DNA from: JANMDN01 sp031376285
GTDB taxonomy: Bacteria; Actinomycetota; Thermoleophilia; Miltoncostaeales; Miltoncostaeaceae
NCBI GenBank assembly: GCA_031376285.1
Contig: JANMDN010000024.1
Span: 1 to 64,000, forward strand
Reading direction: 5' to 3'
DNA length: 64,000 bases
The position numbers were made by a program, and so were the translations under genes. Below, in pieces: positions 7,943 to 16,364 of the stretch; position 1 is the first letter of the stretch, and each line of letters starts with the position of its first letter. The notes under the pieces are model-generated. The model saw only the letters and a program-made list of their open reading frames with translations. It searched no databases and was not told where the DNA came from.

Positions 7943-9426
7943 CGCCGAATCTGGTCCTCGCCATCGACCAGGGAACCACCGGATCTCGCGCACTCTTGGT
8001 CGACGAACACGGCGCCTCCCTTGCAGAGGCCTACCGCACGCACGCCCAGCACCATCCCGCACCCGGCGCGGTCGAACATGACGCCATGGAGATTCTCGAC
8101 GCGGTTCGAGCCGTGGTCGGCGAGGTGATGGCGGGGGTGCGTTCCGATCAGGTCGCAGGCGTCGGGATCACCAATCAGCGCGAGACGATCGTCGTTTGGG
8201 ACCGTGCAACCGGCCTGCCGATTGCGCCCGCGATTGTCTGGCAGGACTCGCGCACCGCGCCCGAATGTGAGGCCCTCGTCGCTGGCGGCGCGAGCGAGCT
8301 GGTCCGCTCAAGGACCGGTCTGCCGATACAGCCGTACTTCTCGGCGACGAAACTCGCATGGCTGATCGACCACGTCCCAGGCGCCCGAGCGCGCGCCGAT
8401 GGCGGCGAGCTCGCGGCCGGGACGATGGACTGCTGGCTCGCATGGAACCTCACCGGCGAGCACATTTCAGACGTCACGAACGCGTCGAGGACACTCCTGC
8501 TCGACATCGACAAGCTCGACTGGGATCCGGAACTCCTCGCGCTTTTCAGGGTGCCTGCGGCGCTTCTGCCACGCGTCGTTTCGACGTGGGAAACCGGGGG
8601 CCTCGTCGGGGCGCGCGTAACCGGACTCACCGGGATTGACGCACCCCTTGTCGCCATGATCGGCGACCAACAATCGGCCCTTCTCGGCCAGGGTTGTCGC
8701 ACCGAGGGGCAGGCGAAGTGCACGTACGGGACCGGCGCGTTTCTGCTGGTCAACGCCGGCCAAACCCGCCCGGTGGGGGCAACGAGCCTCTTGACCTCGC
8801 CGGCCTCACGCGCCGCGGATGGTCCGGTCGACTACTGCCTTGAGGGTGCCATGGCGGTGGCCGGACGCGCGATCGGCTGGCTCGTGGATGACCTCGGTCT
8901 CGTGTCGAGCGTGGCCGACACATCCGAGATCGCCGCGAGCGTCGCTGGGAGCGACGGCGTGCGGGTCGTCCCGGCCTTCCAAGGCCTCTACGCACCGTGG
9001 TGGGACGCCCGCGCACGAGGGTCCGTGACCGGGCTCACGCTCCACTCGACGAAGGCGCACGTCGTTCGGGCAACGCTCGAGTCGCTTGCCTTCCAGACAC
9101 GGGCCGTGCTCGACGCGGCCGAGCGTGAGAGTGGCGTCACGGTGCCGGCCTTGAAGGTCGACGGCGGCGTTACGCGAAACGCGTTCTTTGTTCAAGCGCT
9201 CGCCGACATTCTGGGTCGCCCAGTCGTCTGCGCGGCCGATGCCGAGGCCACGATCCACGGAGCCGTCGTCGCTGCTGGCATCGCGTGCGGTTTCTGGGAC
9301 GAGGCGCCACCCGGTCCGCACGGCGCCACGGTCGAGCCCGTTTGGTCGGAGGACCGGCGAGACGACGAGTACGCCGACTGGCTGCGCGCCGTCGATCACG
9401 CGCGCGGCGCGATCCCGACGACCTGA
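7939..9426 (+). CDS. glpK: Glycerol kinase
   Basis: Phosphorylates glycerol to glycerol 3-phosphate, the substrate of GlpD encoded across the divergent promoter. At 495 aa it is full length for the family. Motifs read in order: AIDQGTTGSRALLVD (phosphate 1), GITNQRETIVVWD, PYFSATK, GDQQSALLGQG and a C-terminal KVDGGVTRN (adenosine motif). These are the glycerol kinase versions rather than those of xylulose or gluconate kinases. Start GTG 7939 overlaps galT by GTGA. Its place between galT and the beta-galactosidase gene means glycerol metabolism is part of this sugar pathway. Confidence 0.95.
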   Translation: MTPNLVLAIDQGTTGSRALLVDEHGASLAEAYRTHAQHHPAPGAVEHDAMEILDAVRAVVGEVMAGVRSDQVAGVGITNQRETIVVWDRATGLPIAPAIVWQDSRTAPECEALVAGGASELVRSRTGLPIQPYFSATKLAWLIDHVPGARARADGGELAAGTMDCWLAWNLTGEHISDVTNASRTLLLDIDKLDWDPELLALFRVPAALLPRVVSTWETGGLVGARVTGLTGIDAPLVAMIGDQQSALLGQGCRTEGQAKCTYGTGAFLLVNAGQTRPVGATSLLTSPASRAADGPVDYCLEGAMAVAGRAIGWLVDDLGLVSSVADTSEIAASVAGSDGVRVVPAFQGLYAPWWDARARGSVTGLTLHSTKAHVVRATLESLAFQTRAVLDAAERESGVTVPALKVDGGVTRNAFFVQALADILGRPVVCAADAEATIHGAVVAAGIACGFWDEAPPGPHGATVEPVWSEDRRDDEYADWLRAVDHARGAIPTT

Positions 9427-9436
9427 GAGGCACGAG

Positions 9437-11278
9437 ATGCGACTTGGAGTGAGCTGGTACCCGGAGCACGTCGACTCAGGTCGCTGGGACACCGACGCCG
9501 CCCGCATGCGCGAGATGGGCCTTGAGCTTGTGCGAATCGCTGAGTTTGCCTGGGCGTGCTTTGAACCTGCGCGTGGCCAGTTCGAGTGGGCGTGGCTTGA
9601 CGAGGCGATCGAAACGCTTGGTCGACACGGCCTCTCCGTCGTCATGTCCACGCCGACGGCAACCCCGCCGGTCTGGCTTTGCCACCAGCGGCCCGACATC
9701 CTCGGTGTGCGTCCCGACGGGTCGAGCTGGCCAATTGGAACCCGGCGCCACACATCGTTTTCGTCGAGCGCGTACCGCGAGGAGTCTCAGCGGATCACCC
9801 ACGCGCTCGTCGACCGCTACGGCAAGCACCCGGCAGTCGTTGCGTGGCAACTTGACAACGAGCCGGGCAATCGCGACACCGCGCGCTGCTGGTCGCCCGA
9901 GGCCGAGTCGCGTTTTCAGACCTGGCTCGAGGCCCAGTTCGGCACGATCGACGCGCTGAACGACGCCTGGGGAACGGCTTTTTGGAGCACGGCCTACCCA
10001 TCGTTTGACGCCGTCCGGCTGCCGCGTCCGGGTCCCGAGCGCCAGTCGCCGAGCATCGAACTCTCCCACCGCAGGTTCGCCCAAATCGAGATGGCGAGTT
10101 TCATCGACGAGCAAGCGCAGATCGTCCAGACAGGAGCGCCCGGACGCGACGTTATGACGAACCATCATCTGTCTGGCCTTGATGCCGATGCTCGCCTGCA
10201 AGGTGGGTTGACTGAACTCGTCTCCCACAACTGCTACCCGCAGTTCCTCGCCGAGCCGCTCGAGGTGTCGTACGTTCACGAGCTGTGCCGCTCCGCGGCA
10301 GGCCCCAGCCGGCGGGCTTGGGTCATGGAGCACCAGCCCGGTCCGGTGAACTGGCTTGCGCTGAACCCAGCCGTCGCGCCCGGGCAGATCCGACTCTGGA
10401 TGTGGCAGGCGGCGCTCCACGGCATCGAGGCCTTCGTGTTCTTTACCTGGAGAATGGCGCGGACCGGCCAGGAGCAGTACCACTCGGCGCTTCGTACACA
10501 TGACGACGAAGAGTCCCGAGGGGGAGCCGAAGCCCGCGCCACCGCACCTGAACTCCGCACGCACGCACGCCTCTTTGCGCGGCCGCGTGCGCGGGTCGCG
10601 TTGCTGCATGGTTACGACGACGCCTACGCGATCGAGGTCGACCCGCACCGTCAGGGCTTTCGTGTGCGCGACCTGCAGCTTGCCGCGTTTGCCGCGGCCC
10701 GCCGCCTCGGGCATGAGGTCGATGTCGTCGATGAGGGCGACGACTGGAGCGCGTACGAGGTCGTTCTCGCCGTCGGCCTTCACCTCCACGACGCGGCGAG
10801 AGAGGAGCGCCTTCGCGCGGCGGTGGGGCGGGGCCAGATCGTGGTAGTGGGGCCGCGCAGCCTCGTGCGAGACCGGCATCACGCGAGCACCTGCCAACCG
10901 CTTCCGACCGGCCTCGTCGACCTCGCGGGCGCACGCATCGACGAGGTGTTCTCGCAGCTCAACGAAGTCGCGCAGACCGTCACGACCTACGGCGGCGTGC
11001 CGGCCGGCGTTTGGACCGAGTCCCTTCGAGTGACATCGCCTGGTGTCGAGGTGCTTGCGGCCTACGGTGGGCCAGGTCACCTCGCTGGTGCGCCGGCCGC
11101 CGTCCGACGGGGGGGTCTGGTTCTCGTTGGGTTTAGCTCACAGGACGCCTGGACGGGACTTCTCCAGGGACTTCTCGGGGGCACCGATCACGGCCGCGAT
11201 GTCGAGGTCTTCGAGCGCGATGGGCAGCGCATTGTTCTCGACTTTGCCGGCCTGGACGTCCAGATCGGCGCGTTGTGA
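9437..11278 (+). CDS. GH42 beta-galactosidase
   Basis: Cytoplasmic family 42 beta-galactosidase, 613 aa. The TIM-barrel begins MRLGVSWYPEH, the usual GH42 opening. The acid/base Glu is in WQLDNEPG (Glu142) and the nucleophile Glu in VMEHQPGPVNW (Glu298). A flavodoxin-like trimerisation domain follows (about residues 375-550), then a small C-terminal domain. ATG 9437 was chosen because it starts the barrel; the frame is open further upstream inside glpK but without similarity. Spacing to glpK is 10 bases and its stop overlaps galK by GTGA. Having this enzyme and a GH4 alpha-galactosidase in one cluster points to a substrate with both linkages. Confidence 0.93.
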   Translation: MRLGVSWYPEHVDSGRWDTDAARMREMGLELVRIAEFAWACFEPARGQFEWAWLDEAIETLGRHGLSVVMSTPTATPPVWLCHQRPDILGVRPDGSSWPIGTRRHTSFSSSAYREESQRITHALVDRYGKHPAVVAWQLDNEPGNRDTARCWSPEAESRFQTWLEAQFGTIDALNDAWGTAFWSTAYPSFDAVRLPRPGPERQSPSIELSHRRFAQIEMASFIDEQAQIVQTGAPGRDVMTNHHLSGLDADARLQGGLTELVSHNCYPQFLAEPLEVSYVHELCRSAAGPSRRAWVMEHQPGPVNWLALNPAVAPGQIRLWMWQAALHGIEAFVFFTWRMARTGQEQYHSALRTHDDEESRGGAEARATAPELRTHARLFARPRARVALLHGYDDAYAIEVDPHRQGFRVRDLQLAAFAAARRLGHEVDVVDEGDDWSAYEVVLAVGLHLHDAAREERLRAAVGRGQIVVVGPRSLVRDRHHASTCQPLPTGLVDLAGARIDEVFSQLNEVAQTVTTYGGVPAGVWTESLRVTSPGVEVLAAYGGPGHLAGAPAAVRRGGLVLVGFSSQDAWTGLLQGLLGGTDHGRDVEVFERDGQRIVLDFAGLDVQIGAL

Positions 11279-12384
11279 CCCAGTCCTACCGAGCTCCGGG
11301 CCGGGTCAACCTGATCGGCGAACACGTCGACTACGCCGGGGGGCTCGTGCTGCCGGCGGCCATCGAGCGGTCGATCATCCTCACCGGCGAGCCGACCGAC
11401 GGACACGTGATTTCGATTGAGAGCGCCGAAACGGGGAACGTTGCGGAGGTCGATTCCACTCAGTCCGATGTCCGCCACCAGGGTTGGACCCGCTACCTCG
11501 CGGCGGTTGTCGCGGAATTGACCGAGGCCGGAATCGCTGTGGCGGGCTATCGAGGGCATCTCGAGAGCGACCTCCCTGCGGGCGCCGGCCTCTCGTCCTC
11601 GGCCGCGCTTGAGGTCTGCCTGGCCGGCGGGCTTGCTCGCGCCTTCGACGCCCGCCTCGACGGGATGGCACTCGTGGAACTCGCGAACCGAGCGGAACTC
11701 CGCGCCGTTGGCGTTCCCTGCGGGATCATGGACCAGGCCGCCTCGGTCTTCGGCACGGCCAACCACGCGCTGCTCCTCGATTGTGGAACGCTTGAGCATC
11801 GCCCGGTCGCGCTTGCGCCGGAAGTCGCACTGGTCATCCTCGACTCGGGCGTTCGAAGAAGCCTTGAGGGATCTGCCTACGGGGAGCGCCAAGTCGAGGT
11901 GACTCGCGCGCTCGAGGTCCTGCCTGCGGGCGCGGCGCGCGAGTGGGATCCCGATCGGGCGCTTGCGCACGCCGGAGCGGCTGGCCTCGACGAGCGTGCC
12001 CTGCGTCGGCTCCGACACGTGCTCACCGAACGCGCGCGCGTGCAGGGGGTTGTCCGCGCGCTCGAGTCGTCGCCAATTGGATCTGAGATCGGACGCCTCT
12101 TCCTCGAAGGGCACAGCAGTCTCCGTGATGACTTCGAGGTTTCGATTCCAGAGCTGGATCTGCTGGTCGAGTTGGCCTACGACGAGGGCGCCGTGGCTGC
12201 GCGAATGACCGGTGGAGGCTTTGGTGGCGCCGTAATCGCACTCGCACCGGCGCGAGACGCCGACAGTTTCGGCGCTCGCGTCATCGATCGCTACTCGACG
12301 ACGACGCCGAACACGGCCCAGTTTCTGGTCACGAAAGCGGCATCAGGAGCCGGGCCAGAACCCGCGACGTCGGCGCTGAACTGA
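11275..12384 (+). CDS. galK: Galactokinase
   Basis: GHMP-family kinase making galactose 1-phosphate from galactose and ATP, feeding GalT. The 369-aa protein has the galactokinase signature GRVNLIGEHVDYAGG at residues 9-23, the GHMP phosphate loop LPAGAGLSSSAALEV and the C-terminal MTGGGFGGAVIAL. GTG 11275 overlaps the beta-galactosidase stop by four bases. It is the last gene before the separate promoter of the binding-protein gene. Confidence 0.95.
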   Translation: MTQSYRAPGRVNLIGEHVDYAGGLVLPAAIERSIILTGEPTDGHVISIESAETGNVAEVDSTQSDVRHQGWTRYLAAVVAELTEAGIAVAGYRGHLESDLPAGAGLSSSAALEVCLAGGLARAFDARLDGMALVELANRAELRAVGVPCGIMDQAASVFGTANHALLLDCGTLEHRPVALAPEVALVILDSGVRRSLEGSAYGERQVEVTRALEVLPAGAAREWDPDRALAHAGAAGLDERALRRLRHVLTERARVQGVVRALESSPIGSEIGRLFLEGHSSLRDDFEVSIPELDLLVELAYDEGAVAARMTGGGFGGAVIALAPARDADSFGARVIDRYSTTTPNTAQFLVTKAASGAGPEPATSALN

Positions 12385-12455
12385 ACTCAATCGAACACGG
12401 GGTGGCGATCAGGCGGTTCCCGTCGCGCAACGGGAAAACGGCCGACGAAATGCCC

Positions 12456-12485
12456 TTGACAATGGACGCTTTGCCATGCCAGGCT
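12456..12485 (+). promoter_or_regulatory. Promoter of the sugar-binding-protein gene
   Basis: TTGACA at 12456-12461, 18-base spacer, CAGGCT at 12480-12485 with TG just upstream. TTGCCATGC fills the end of the spacer at exactly the same offset (15 bases from the start of TTGACA) as TTGCCGTGG in the promoter at 6078-6107. Predicted start is 12492. The shared sequence suggests coordinated expression of the importer parts. Confidence 0.6.
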
Positions 12486-12491
12486 ATGTCC

Positions 12492-12511
12492 GATTGTGGG
12501 GGATTACGTTT
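12492..12511 (+). promoter_or_regulatory. Candidate operator in front of the binding-protein gene
   Basis: GATTGTGGGG followed by GATTACGTTT, two ten-base units in tandem, the weakest of the three matches. It begins at the predicted transcription start, the same placement as the copy at 6051-6070. Confidence 0.4.
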
Positions 12512-12575
12512 GTTCCTGAGCGATCCCTGCCCACGTGAGGCGACGAACGTCCCTCCCGACGACGAGGAGCAGTCA

Positions 12576-13883
12576 ATGCAGAATTCCAGTTCACCAGTCG
12601 CGCACCCGGGGGGTGTCGCGCGACGCCGAAGGCGTACGGTCCGTATGGCCATCGCCCTCGCGACGGCCGTTACGGCTGGCGCGCTTGGCGTGTCAGTGGC
12701 GAGCGCCGCTCCATCCGGCACGCTGACCCTCGGAACGAACTACTCCGACGCCATTCCGAAGGCAGCCCTCCAGGCTGTGGTCGACGGCTTTCAAGCCGCC
12801 AACCCGGGCGTGACGGTCAAGGTCAACACCGTTGACCACAACAGCTTCCAGGAGAACATCAACACCTACCTTCAGGGCACACCGGACGACGTGTTCCCAT
12901 GGTTTGCCGGCTACCGGATGCAGTTCTTCGCGCAGAAGGGCCTCGTCGGCGACATCTCCGACGTTTGGAAACAGATCGGTGGGAACTACTCGAGCGCGTT
13001 CAAGGGAGCGTCGACGGGCCTTGACGGAAAGCAGTACTTCGTTCCGTTCTACAACTATCCGTGGGCGGTCTTCTACCGCAAGAGCGTCTTCAAGCAGAAC
13101 GGCTACAAGGTTCCTGGGAACATCGCGCAGCTCGTTTCGCTGAGCAAGAAGATGCAGAAGGACGGGCTCGCTCCGATCGCTTTCGGCGACAAGGACGGCT
13201 GGCCGGCGATGGGCACGTTTGACGCGCTCAACTCCCGGATCAACGGCTACGATTTCCACGTCAGCCTCATGGCGGGCAAGGAGTCCTGGACCAGTCCGAA
13301 GGTCAAGAAGGTCTTCGAGACCTGGAAGACCCTCCTTCCGTACCACCAGAAGGGCTCGCTTGGCCGCACCTGGCAGGACGCGGCAAAGAGCGTCGCCAAC
13401 AAGAAATCCGGCATGTACCTGCTCGGACTCTTCGTCGGACAGCAGTTCACCGGAGCGGCCTACAAGGACTTGGACTTCTTCCCGTTCCCGGCCATCAACC
13501 CGGCCTTCAAGCGCGACACAATCGACGCGCCGATCGACGGCTTCATGATGGCGAAGAACCCGAAGAACCCCGAGGCCGCGAAAGCGTTCCTCGCGTACCT
13601 TGCAAGCCCGGCCGCCCAGGCGATCTACTTCAAGGGTGACCCGAACAACATCCCGGCGAGCAAGGGCGCCGACACAAGCACGTACAACGTGCTCCAGAAG
13701 AAGGCTGTGCAGGTCATCGGCTCTGCAAAGCACATCACGCAGTTCCTCGACCGCGACACGCGGCCGGACTTCGCCACGACGGTGATGATTCCGTCGATCC
13801 AGAAGTTCATCAAGAACCCGAACGACATTGACGGGCTCCTCAAGAGCATCGAGAAGCAGAAGAAGGCGATCTTCGCCTCCTAG
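12576..13883 (+). CDS. Extracellular sugar-binding protein of the ABC importer
   Basis: Family 1 (MalE-like) solute-binding protein, 435 aa, capturing the substrate outside the cell for the MalF/MalG-like permeases. An arginine-rich n-region and hydrophobic stretch (about residues 18-42) end in VASAAP, a signal-peptidase I type site. I see no lipobox cysteine, which is unusual for a Gram-positive-type binding protein. The mature part has typical features: GFQAANPGVTVKV, MDEV-like middle replaced by FYNYPWAVFYRKSVF, and NIPASKGAD near the end. Start ATG 12576 has GACGAGGAG upstream. It has its own promoter and a strong terminator, which would allow higher expression than the membrane parts. 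Confidence 0.92.
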   Translation: MQNSSSPVAHPGGVARRRRRTVRMAIALATAVTAGALGVSVASAAPSGTLTLGTNYSDAIPKAALQAVVDGFQAANPGVTVKVNTVDHNSFQENINTYLQGTPDDVFPWFAGYRMQFFAQKGLVGDISDVWKQIGGNYSSAFKGASTGLDGKQYFVPFYNYPWAVFYRKSVFKQNGYKVPGNIAQLVSLSKKMQKDGLAPIAFGDKDGWPAMGTFDALNSRINGYDFHVSLMAGKESWTSPKVKKVFETWKTLLPYHQKGSLGRTWQDAAKSVANKKSGMYLLGLFVGQQFTGAAYKDLDFFPFPAINPAFKRDTIDAPIDGFMMAKNPKNPEAAKAFLAYLASPAAQAIYFKGDPNNIPASKGADTSTYNVLQKKAVQVIGSAKHITQFLDRDTRPDFATTVMIPSIQKFIKNPNDIDGLLKSIEKQKKAIFAS

Positions 13884-13926
13884 CGATCTCCCCCCGGGGT
13901 ACCGCGGGGAGCCGCGGCACCACCAC

Positions 13927-13969
13927 AAAACGGGCGGGTCACCCAGAACCATGGGTGCCCGCCCGTTTT
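13927..13969 (+). terminator. Rho-independent terminator after the binding-protein gene
   Basis: AAAACGGGCGGG pairs with CCCGCCCGTTTT, extended by TCACCC/GGGTG, with an AGAACCAT loop and ending in TTTTC. It closes the sugar cluster. Confidence 0.85.
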
Positions 13970-13998
13970 CGTTCTGGCGTCGCTTGCTCAGGTGGCTT

Positions 13999-14143
13999 GT
14001 GTCAGGCACCTCTTGGCGTGACATGGCTGCGCGGCGAATCGAGTGGTGCCAGACACGACCGTGCTGGCGCGCGGACTGTGACAGCGTGTCTGGCACCTGC
14101 TCGACGCGGACCGACTGCGCGCCGCGGCGTCGGTGCCTGTCAC
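13999..14143. repeat. REP-like palindromic element, copy A
   Basis: Four related 12-mers lie in alternating orientation: GTGTCAGGCACC (13999), GGTGCCAGACAC (14045), GTGTCTGGCACC (14086) and GGTGCCTGTCAC (14132). The third is followed by TGCTC; its reverse complement, GAGCAGGTGCC, recurs in copies B and C. The same core appears at 46807-46960 and 54456-54530. The stretch 13,970-14,183 holds no other gene that I can see. Confidence 0.7.
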
Positions 14144-14183
14144 AACTGTCCGCGCGCCCCACGACCGGTGGTGAGGAACCTGG

Positions 14184-14339
14184 ATGTGGATCGTCGCGAT
14201 CACGAAGCCCGGAGCGACGGTCGCCGACCTAGACCCCGGGCTTGATTCGGGCGACGAGGTGTACGTCCTCCGTGAACGAATCGGAGGTGAGCGTAACCGC
14301 CAGAAACCACCGGATCACGCGTCCGGGGTCGTGTCCTGA
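14184..14339 (+). CDS. Possible small protein of 51 aa
   Basis: ATG 14184 is preceded by GAGGA at good spacing and opens a 51-codon frame ending TGA 14337-14339. The product begins MWIVAITKPGATVADLDPG, looks soluble, and has the composition of a real protein. I do not recognise it. It ends just before the convergent membrane-protein gene. The evidence is only the ribosome-binding site and composition. Confidence 0.35.
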   Translation: MWIVAITKPGATVADLDPGLDSGDEVYVLRERIGGERNRQKPPDHASGVVS

Positions 14340-14341
14340 AC

Positions 14342-14572
14342 TCAGCGCCGGCTGGAGCGCCAGAGAACTCGGATGCCCGCGAGGGCCGCAAACACGCCGA
14401 TCGCGACGTTGAACGCCCCACCTGCGATCACCTTGAACGAGCCGGTGTCCGGGTTTCGGCCGCCGGAGCCAGACCAGATCCAAATACCGAAGAAGATCGC
14501 GAAGGCGCCGACCGCAATGAGGATCACACCGAACTGTGGCCCAGGTTGGCGTCTGGACGGACCGGCGCTCAC
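14342..14572 (-). CDS. Small membrane protein, two predicted helices
   Basis: A 76-aa protein starting at GTG 14572, which overlaps the stop of nth by four bases (GTGA). Two hydrophobic segments are clear: QFGVILIAVGAFAIFFGIWI and AFNVAIGVFAALAGIRVLW, joined by a Gly/Ser/Asn loop. The C-terminus is basic (RSSRR). No function can be assigned; coupling to nth suggests only co-expression. Confidence 0.65.
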   Translation of the reverse strand: MSAGPSRRQPGPQFGVILIAVGAFAIFFGIWIWSGSGGRNPDTGSFKVIAGGAFNVAIGVFAALAGIRVLWRSSRR

Positions 14573-15234
14573 ACTGCCACCCTCGCGGCCACGCGGACAC
14601 TGGGGCAGAAGTCCGACAGGGTGCAACGCTCGCATGCCGGAGCGCGGGAACCGCACACGCGCCGCCCGTGCAGGATCAGTCGGAGGCTGAACTGGCCGCG
14701 CTCGGCCGCAGGGACCATCGGGTTGAGTTCCATCTCCACCTTGACGGGGTCGGTCAGCTCTGTGAGGCCCAGGCGCTTGGCAAGTCGCCCGACATGGGTG
14801 TCGACCGGAAGTCCCGGGAGGTCCATCGCGACGCTCCGCACGACGTTTGCCGTCTTTCGACCAACGCCTGGGAGCGTGACGAGATCGGCCATGGCCCCGG
14901 GGACGTCGCCGTCGAAGCGTTCGACCAGGGCGCTGGCCATCCCGATCAGGCTCTTGGCTTTCGATCGGAAGAAGCCGGTCGAGCGGATAACCGATTCGAG
15001 TTCAAGAGGCTCGGCCGCTGCGAGATCTGCGGCGGTGGGGTAACGGGAGAATAGTGCTGGGGTCACCATGTTGACGCGAACGTCGGTGCACTGCGCGGAG
15101 AGGATCGTGGCCGCGAGCAGCTCGAACGGGTTCGCGTGGTCGAGCTCGCAGATGGCGTCGGGGTAGAGCAGTGTGAGGCGCTCGTTCACGAGCTTGGCGC
15201 GCCCTCCTGCCGACCGGGGGCGACGAGCCGTCAT
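14569..15234 (-). CDS. nth: Endonuclease III (DNA glycosylase/AP lyase)
   Basis: Base-excision-repair enzyme removing oxidised pyrimidines and cutting the abasic site. The protein of 221 aa has the helix-hairpin-helix TLPGVGRKTANVV with catalytic Lys127 and the catalytic Asp145 in VDTHV, matching Lys120/Asp138 of E. coli. The 4Fe-4S ligands Cys194, 201, 204 and 210 keep the canonical C-X6-C-X2-C-X5-C spacing. Its ATG overlaps the stop of the adenosine-deaminase-like gene by ATGA. Confidence 0.95.
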   Translation of the reverse strand: MTARRPRSAGGRAKLVNERLTLLYPDAICELDHANPFELLAATILSAQCTDVRVNMVTPALFSRYPTAADLAAAEPLELESVIRSTGFFRSKAKSLIGMASALVERFDGDVPGAMADLVTLPGVGRKTANVVRSVAMDLPGLPVDTHVGRLAKRLGLTELTDPVKVEMELNPMVPAAERGQFSLRLILHGRRVCGSRAPACERCTLSDFCPSVRVAARVAV

Positions 15235-16298
15235 CGCGTGGTCACCGTTCCGTTGGCTCGGTTCGCCTCCGCCCAGCTGGGCGCGGCGACGAAGCTCGCC
15301 CGGTGGGCGAACGCGTTCATCGCTCGCGCCTCCTCGGGGGTGAGGGCGCCGACGCCGACGAGCAGTTCATATTCGGTTCGAAGGCGAGTGCCGATCATCT
15401 CCGGGCCGTCCGTTGCGATGACAAGTGGCACACCGGCGTTTGCCAGGGTCCGAACGATCACGCCGATCTGCTCGGCGTCGCGAACCGCGCCGGTGCGAAT
15501 GTTGGAGGTGGGGCAGACCTCGAGAACGATGCCCGCCTCGGCGAGCCGATGCATGAGCGCGGGGTCGCGGGACGCGACGATGCCATGGCCGATCCGGTGG
15601 ACACCAAGATCAATCACTTGGGCGAGTTCGTGGAGGTAGGGCCACGGGTCGTCGGCATTGACACCCTCCTCGCCCGCGTGGAGGGTGACGCCAAGACCCG
15701 CCTCTCGGGCGCGCCGAATGAGGGGTTCAAGCTCGAGATAGTCGAAGGGGACTCGCGAGTCACGCGGGCGGGGCCCGCCGATGTCGATCCCGACGACTCC
15801 ACGGTCCTGAAAGCGAATCGCCCGCTCGACGATGGCGGCGTTGAGGGCGTAGTCAAAGCAGCGGTCCATCATCAGGATGAGACCCGCCCGAATCGGGTAC
15901 TCGAGCATCGCGCGGTCGAGGGCGTGGGCAGCGGCCATGACGATGGCGTCGAGGTCGCGCTCGCCACCGCGGTTTCGCTTGGCGGGGTTGAATCGGACCT
16001 CGTGGGTCGTGATCCGCTGGGCGCGGTAGCCGCCAGAGAGCATGCCGTGAACCGAGCGGAACACCCCTTCGGGGCTCGACTGGATCAGCTCGGTGAGGTG
16101 GTAGACCTCGTCGAGCCCGGCAAGGCCATCGGTCCCCGCGCGGACGTTGGTCGCGTCAGCAAAGTCCCAGTAGTCGCGGAAGGGGACTTTGATGCCCTGC
16201 TCGGCGGCAAGCTCCCACATCGTGGCGGCATCGACGCTCCCTCCGAGATGGGCATGCAGCTCGGCGAGCTGAGCGTCGGGAGCGAAGGGTACCTCCAC
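15231..16298 (-). CDS. add: Adenosine deaminase family protein
   Basis: Amidohydrolase of 355 aa that should deaminate adenosine or a related purine. Metal and catalytic motifs are present: HAHLGGS (residues 15-21), THEVRFNP, LHAGEEG, HRIGHGI, CPTSN and ATDGPEM. The family usually has HxHLDG and TDDP; here Gly replaces the Asp in each, as is common in distant members. Related enzymes act on aminodeoxyfutalosine or adenine, so adenosine is not certain. The gene is coupled to nth by overlapping ATGA. Confidence 0.85.
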   Translation of the reverse strand: MEVPFAPDAQLAELHAHLGGSVDAATMWELAAEQGIKVPFRDYWDFADATNVRAGTDGLAGLDEVYHLTELIQSSPEGVFRSVHGMLSGGYRAQRITTHEVRFNPAKRNRGGERDLDAIVMAAAHALDRAMLEYPIRAGLILMMDRCFDYALNAAIVERAIRFQDRGVVGIDIGGPRPRDSRVPFDYLELEPLIRRAREAGLGVTLHAGEEGVNADDPWPYLHELAQVIDLGVHRIGHGIVASRDPALMHRLAEAGIVLEVCPTSNIRTGAVRDAEQIGVIVRTLANAGVPLVIATDGPEMIGTRLRTEYELLVGVGALTPEEARAMNAFAHRASFVAAPSWAEANRANGTVTTR

Positions 16299-16364
16299 GC
16301 GCTGACCTTACAACCCACGGTCGGATCGAGGTGCGACCTCGATTTCCGGGGGGCAGCACAACTT

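Noticed and set aside
1..13883. Maltose or lactose operon
   Set aside because: The importer is of the maltose class by family only; there is no alpha-glucosidase or phosphorylase, and the glycerol genes do not fit lactose or melibiose use alone.
14200..14600. Minus-strand frames between the REP element and nth
   Set aside because: The only convincing protein there is the two-helix membrane protein starting at 14572; longer frames lack starts or composition of real proteins.
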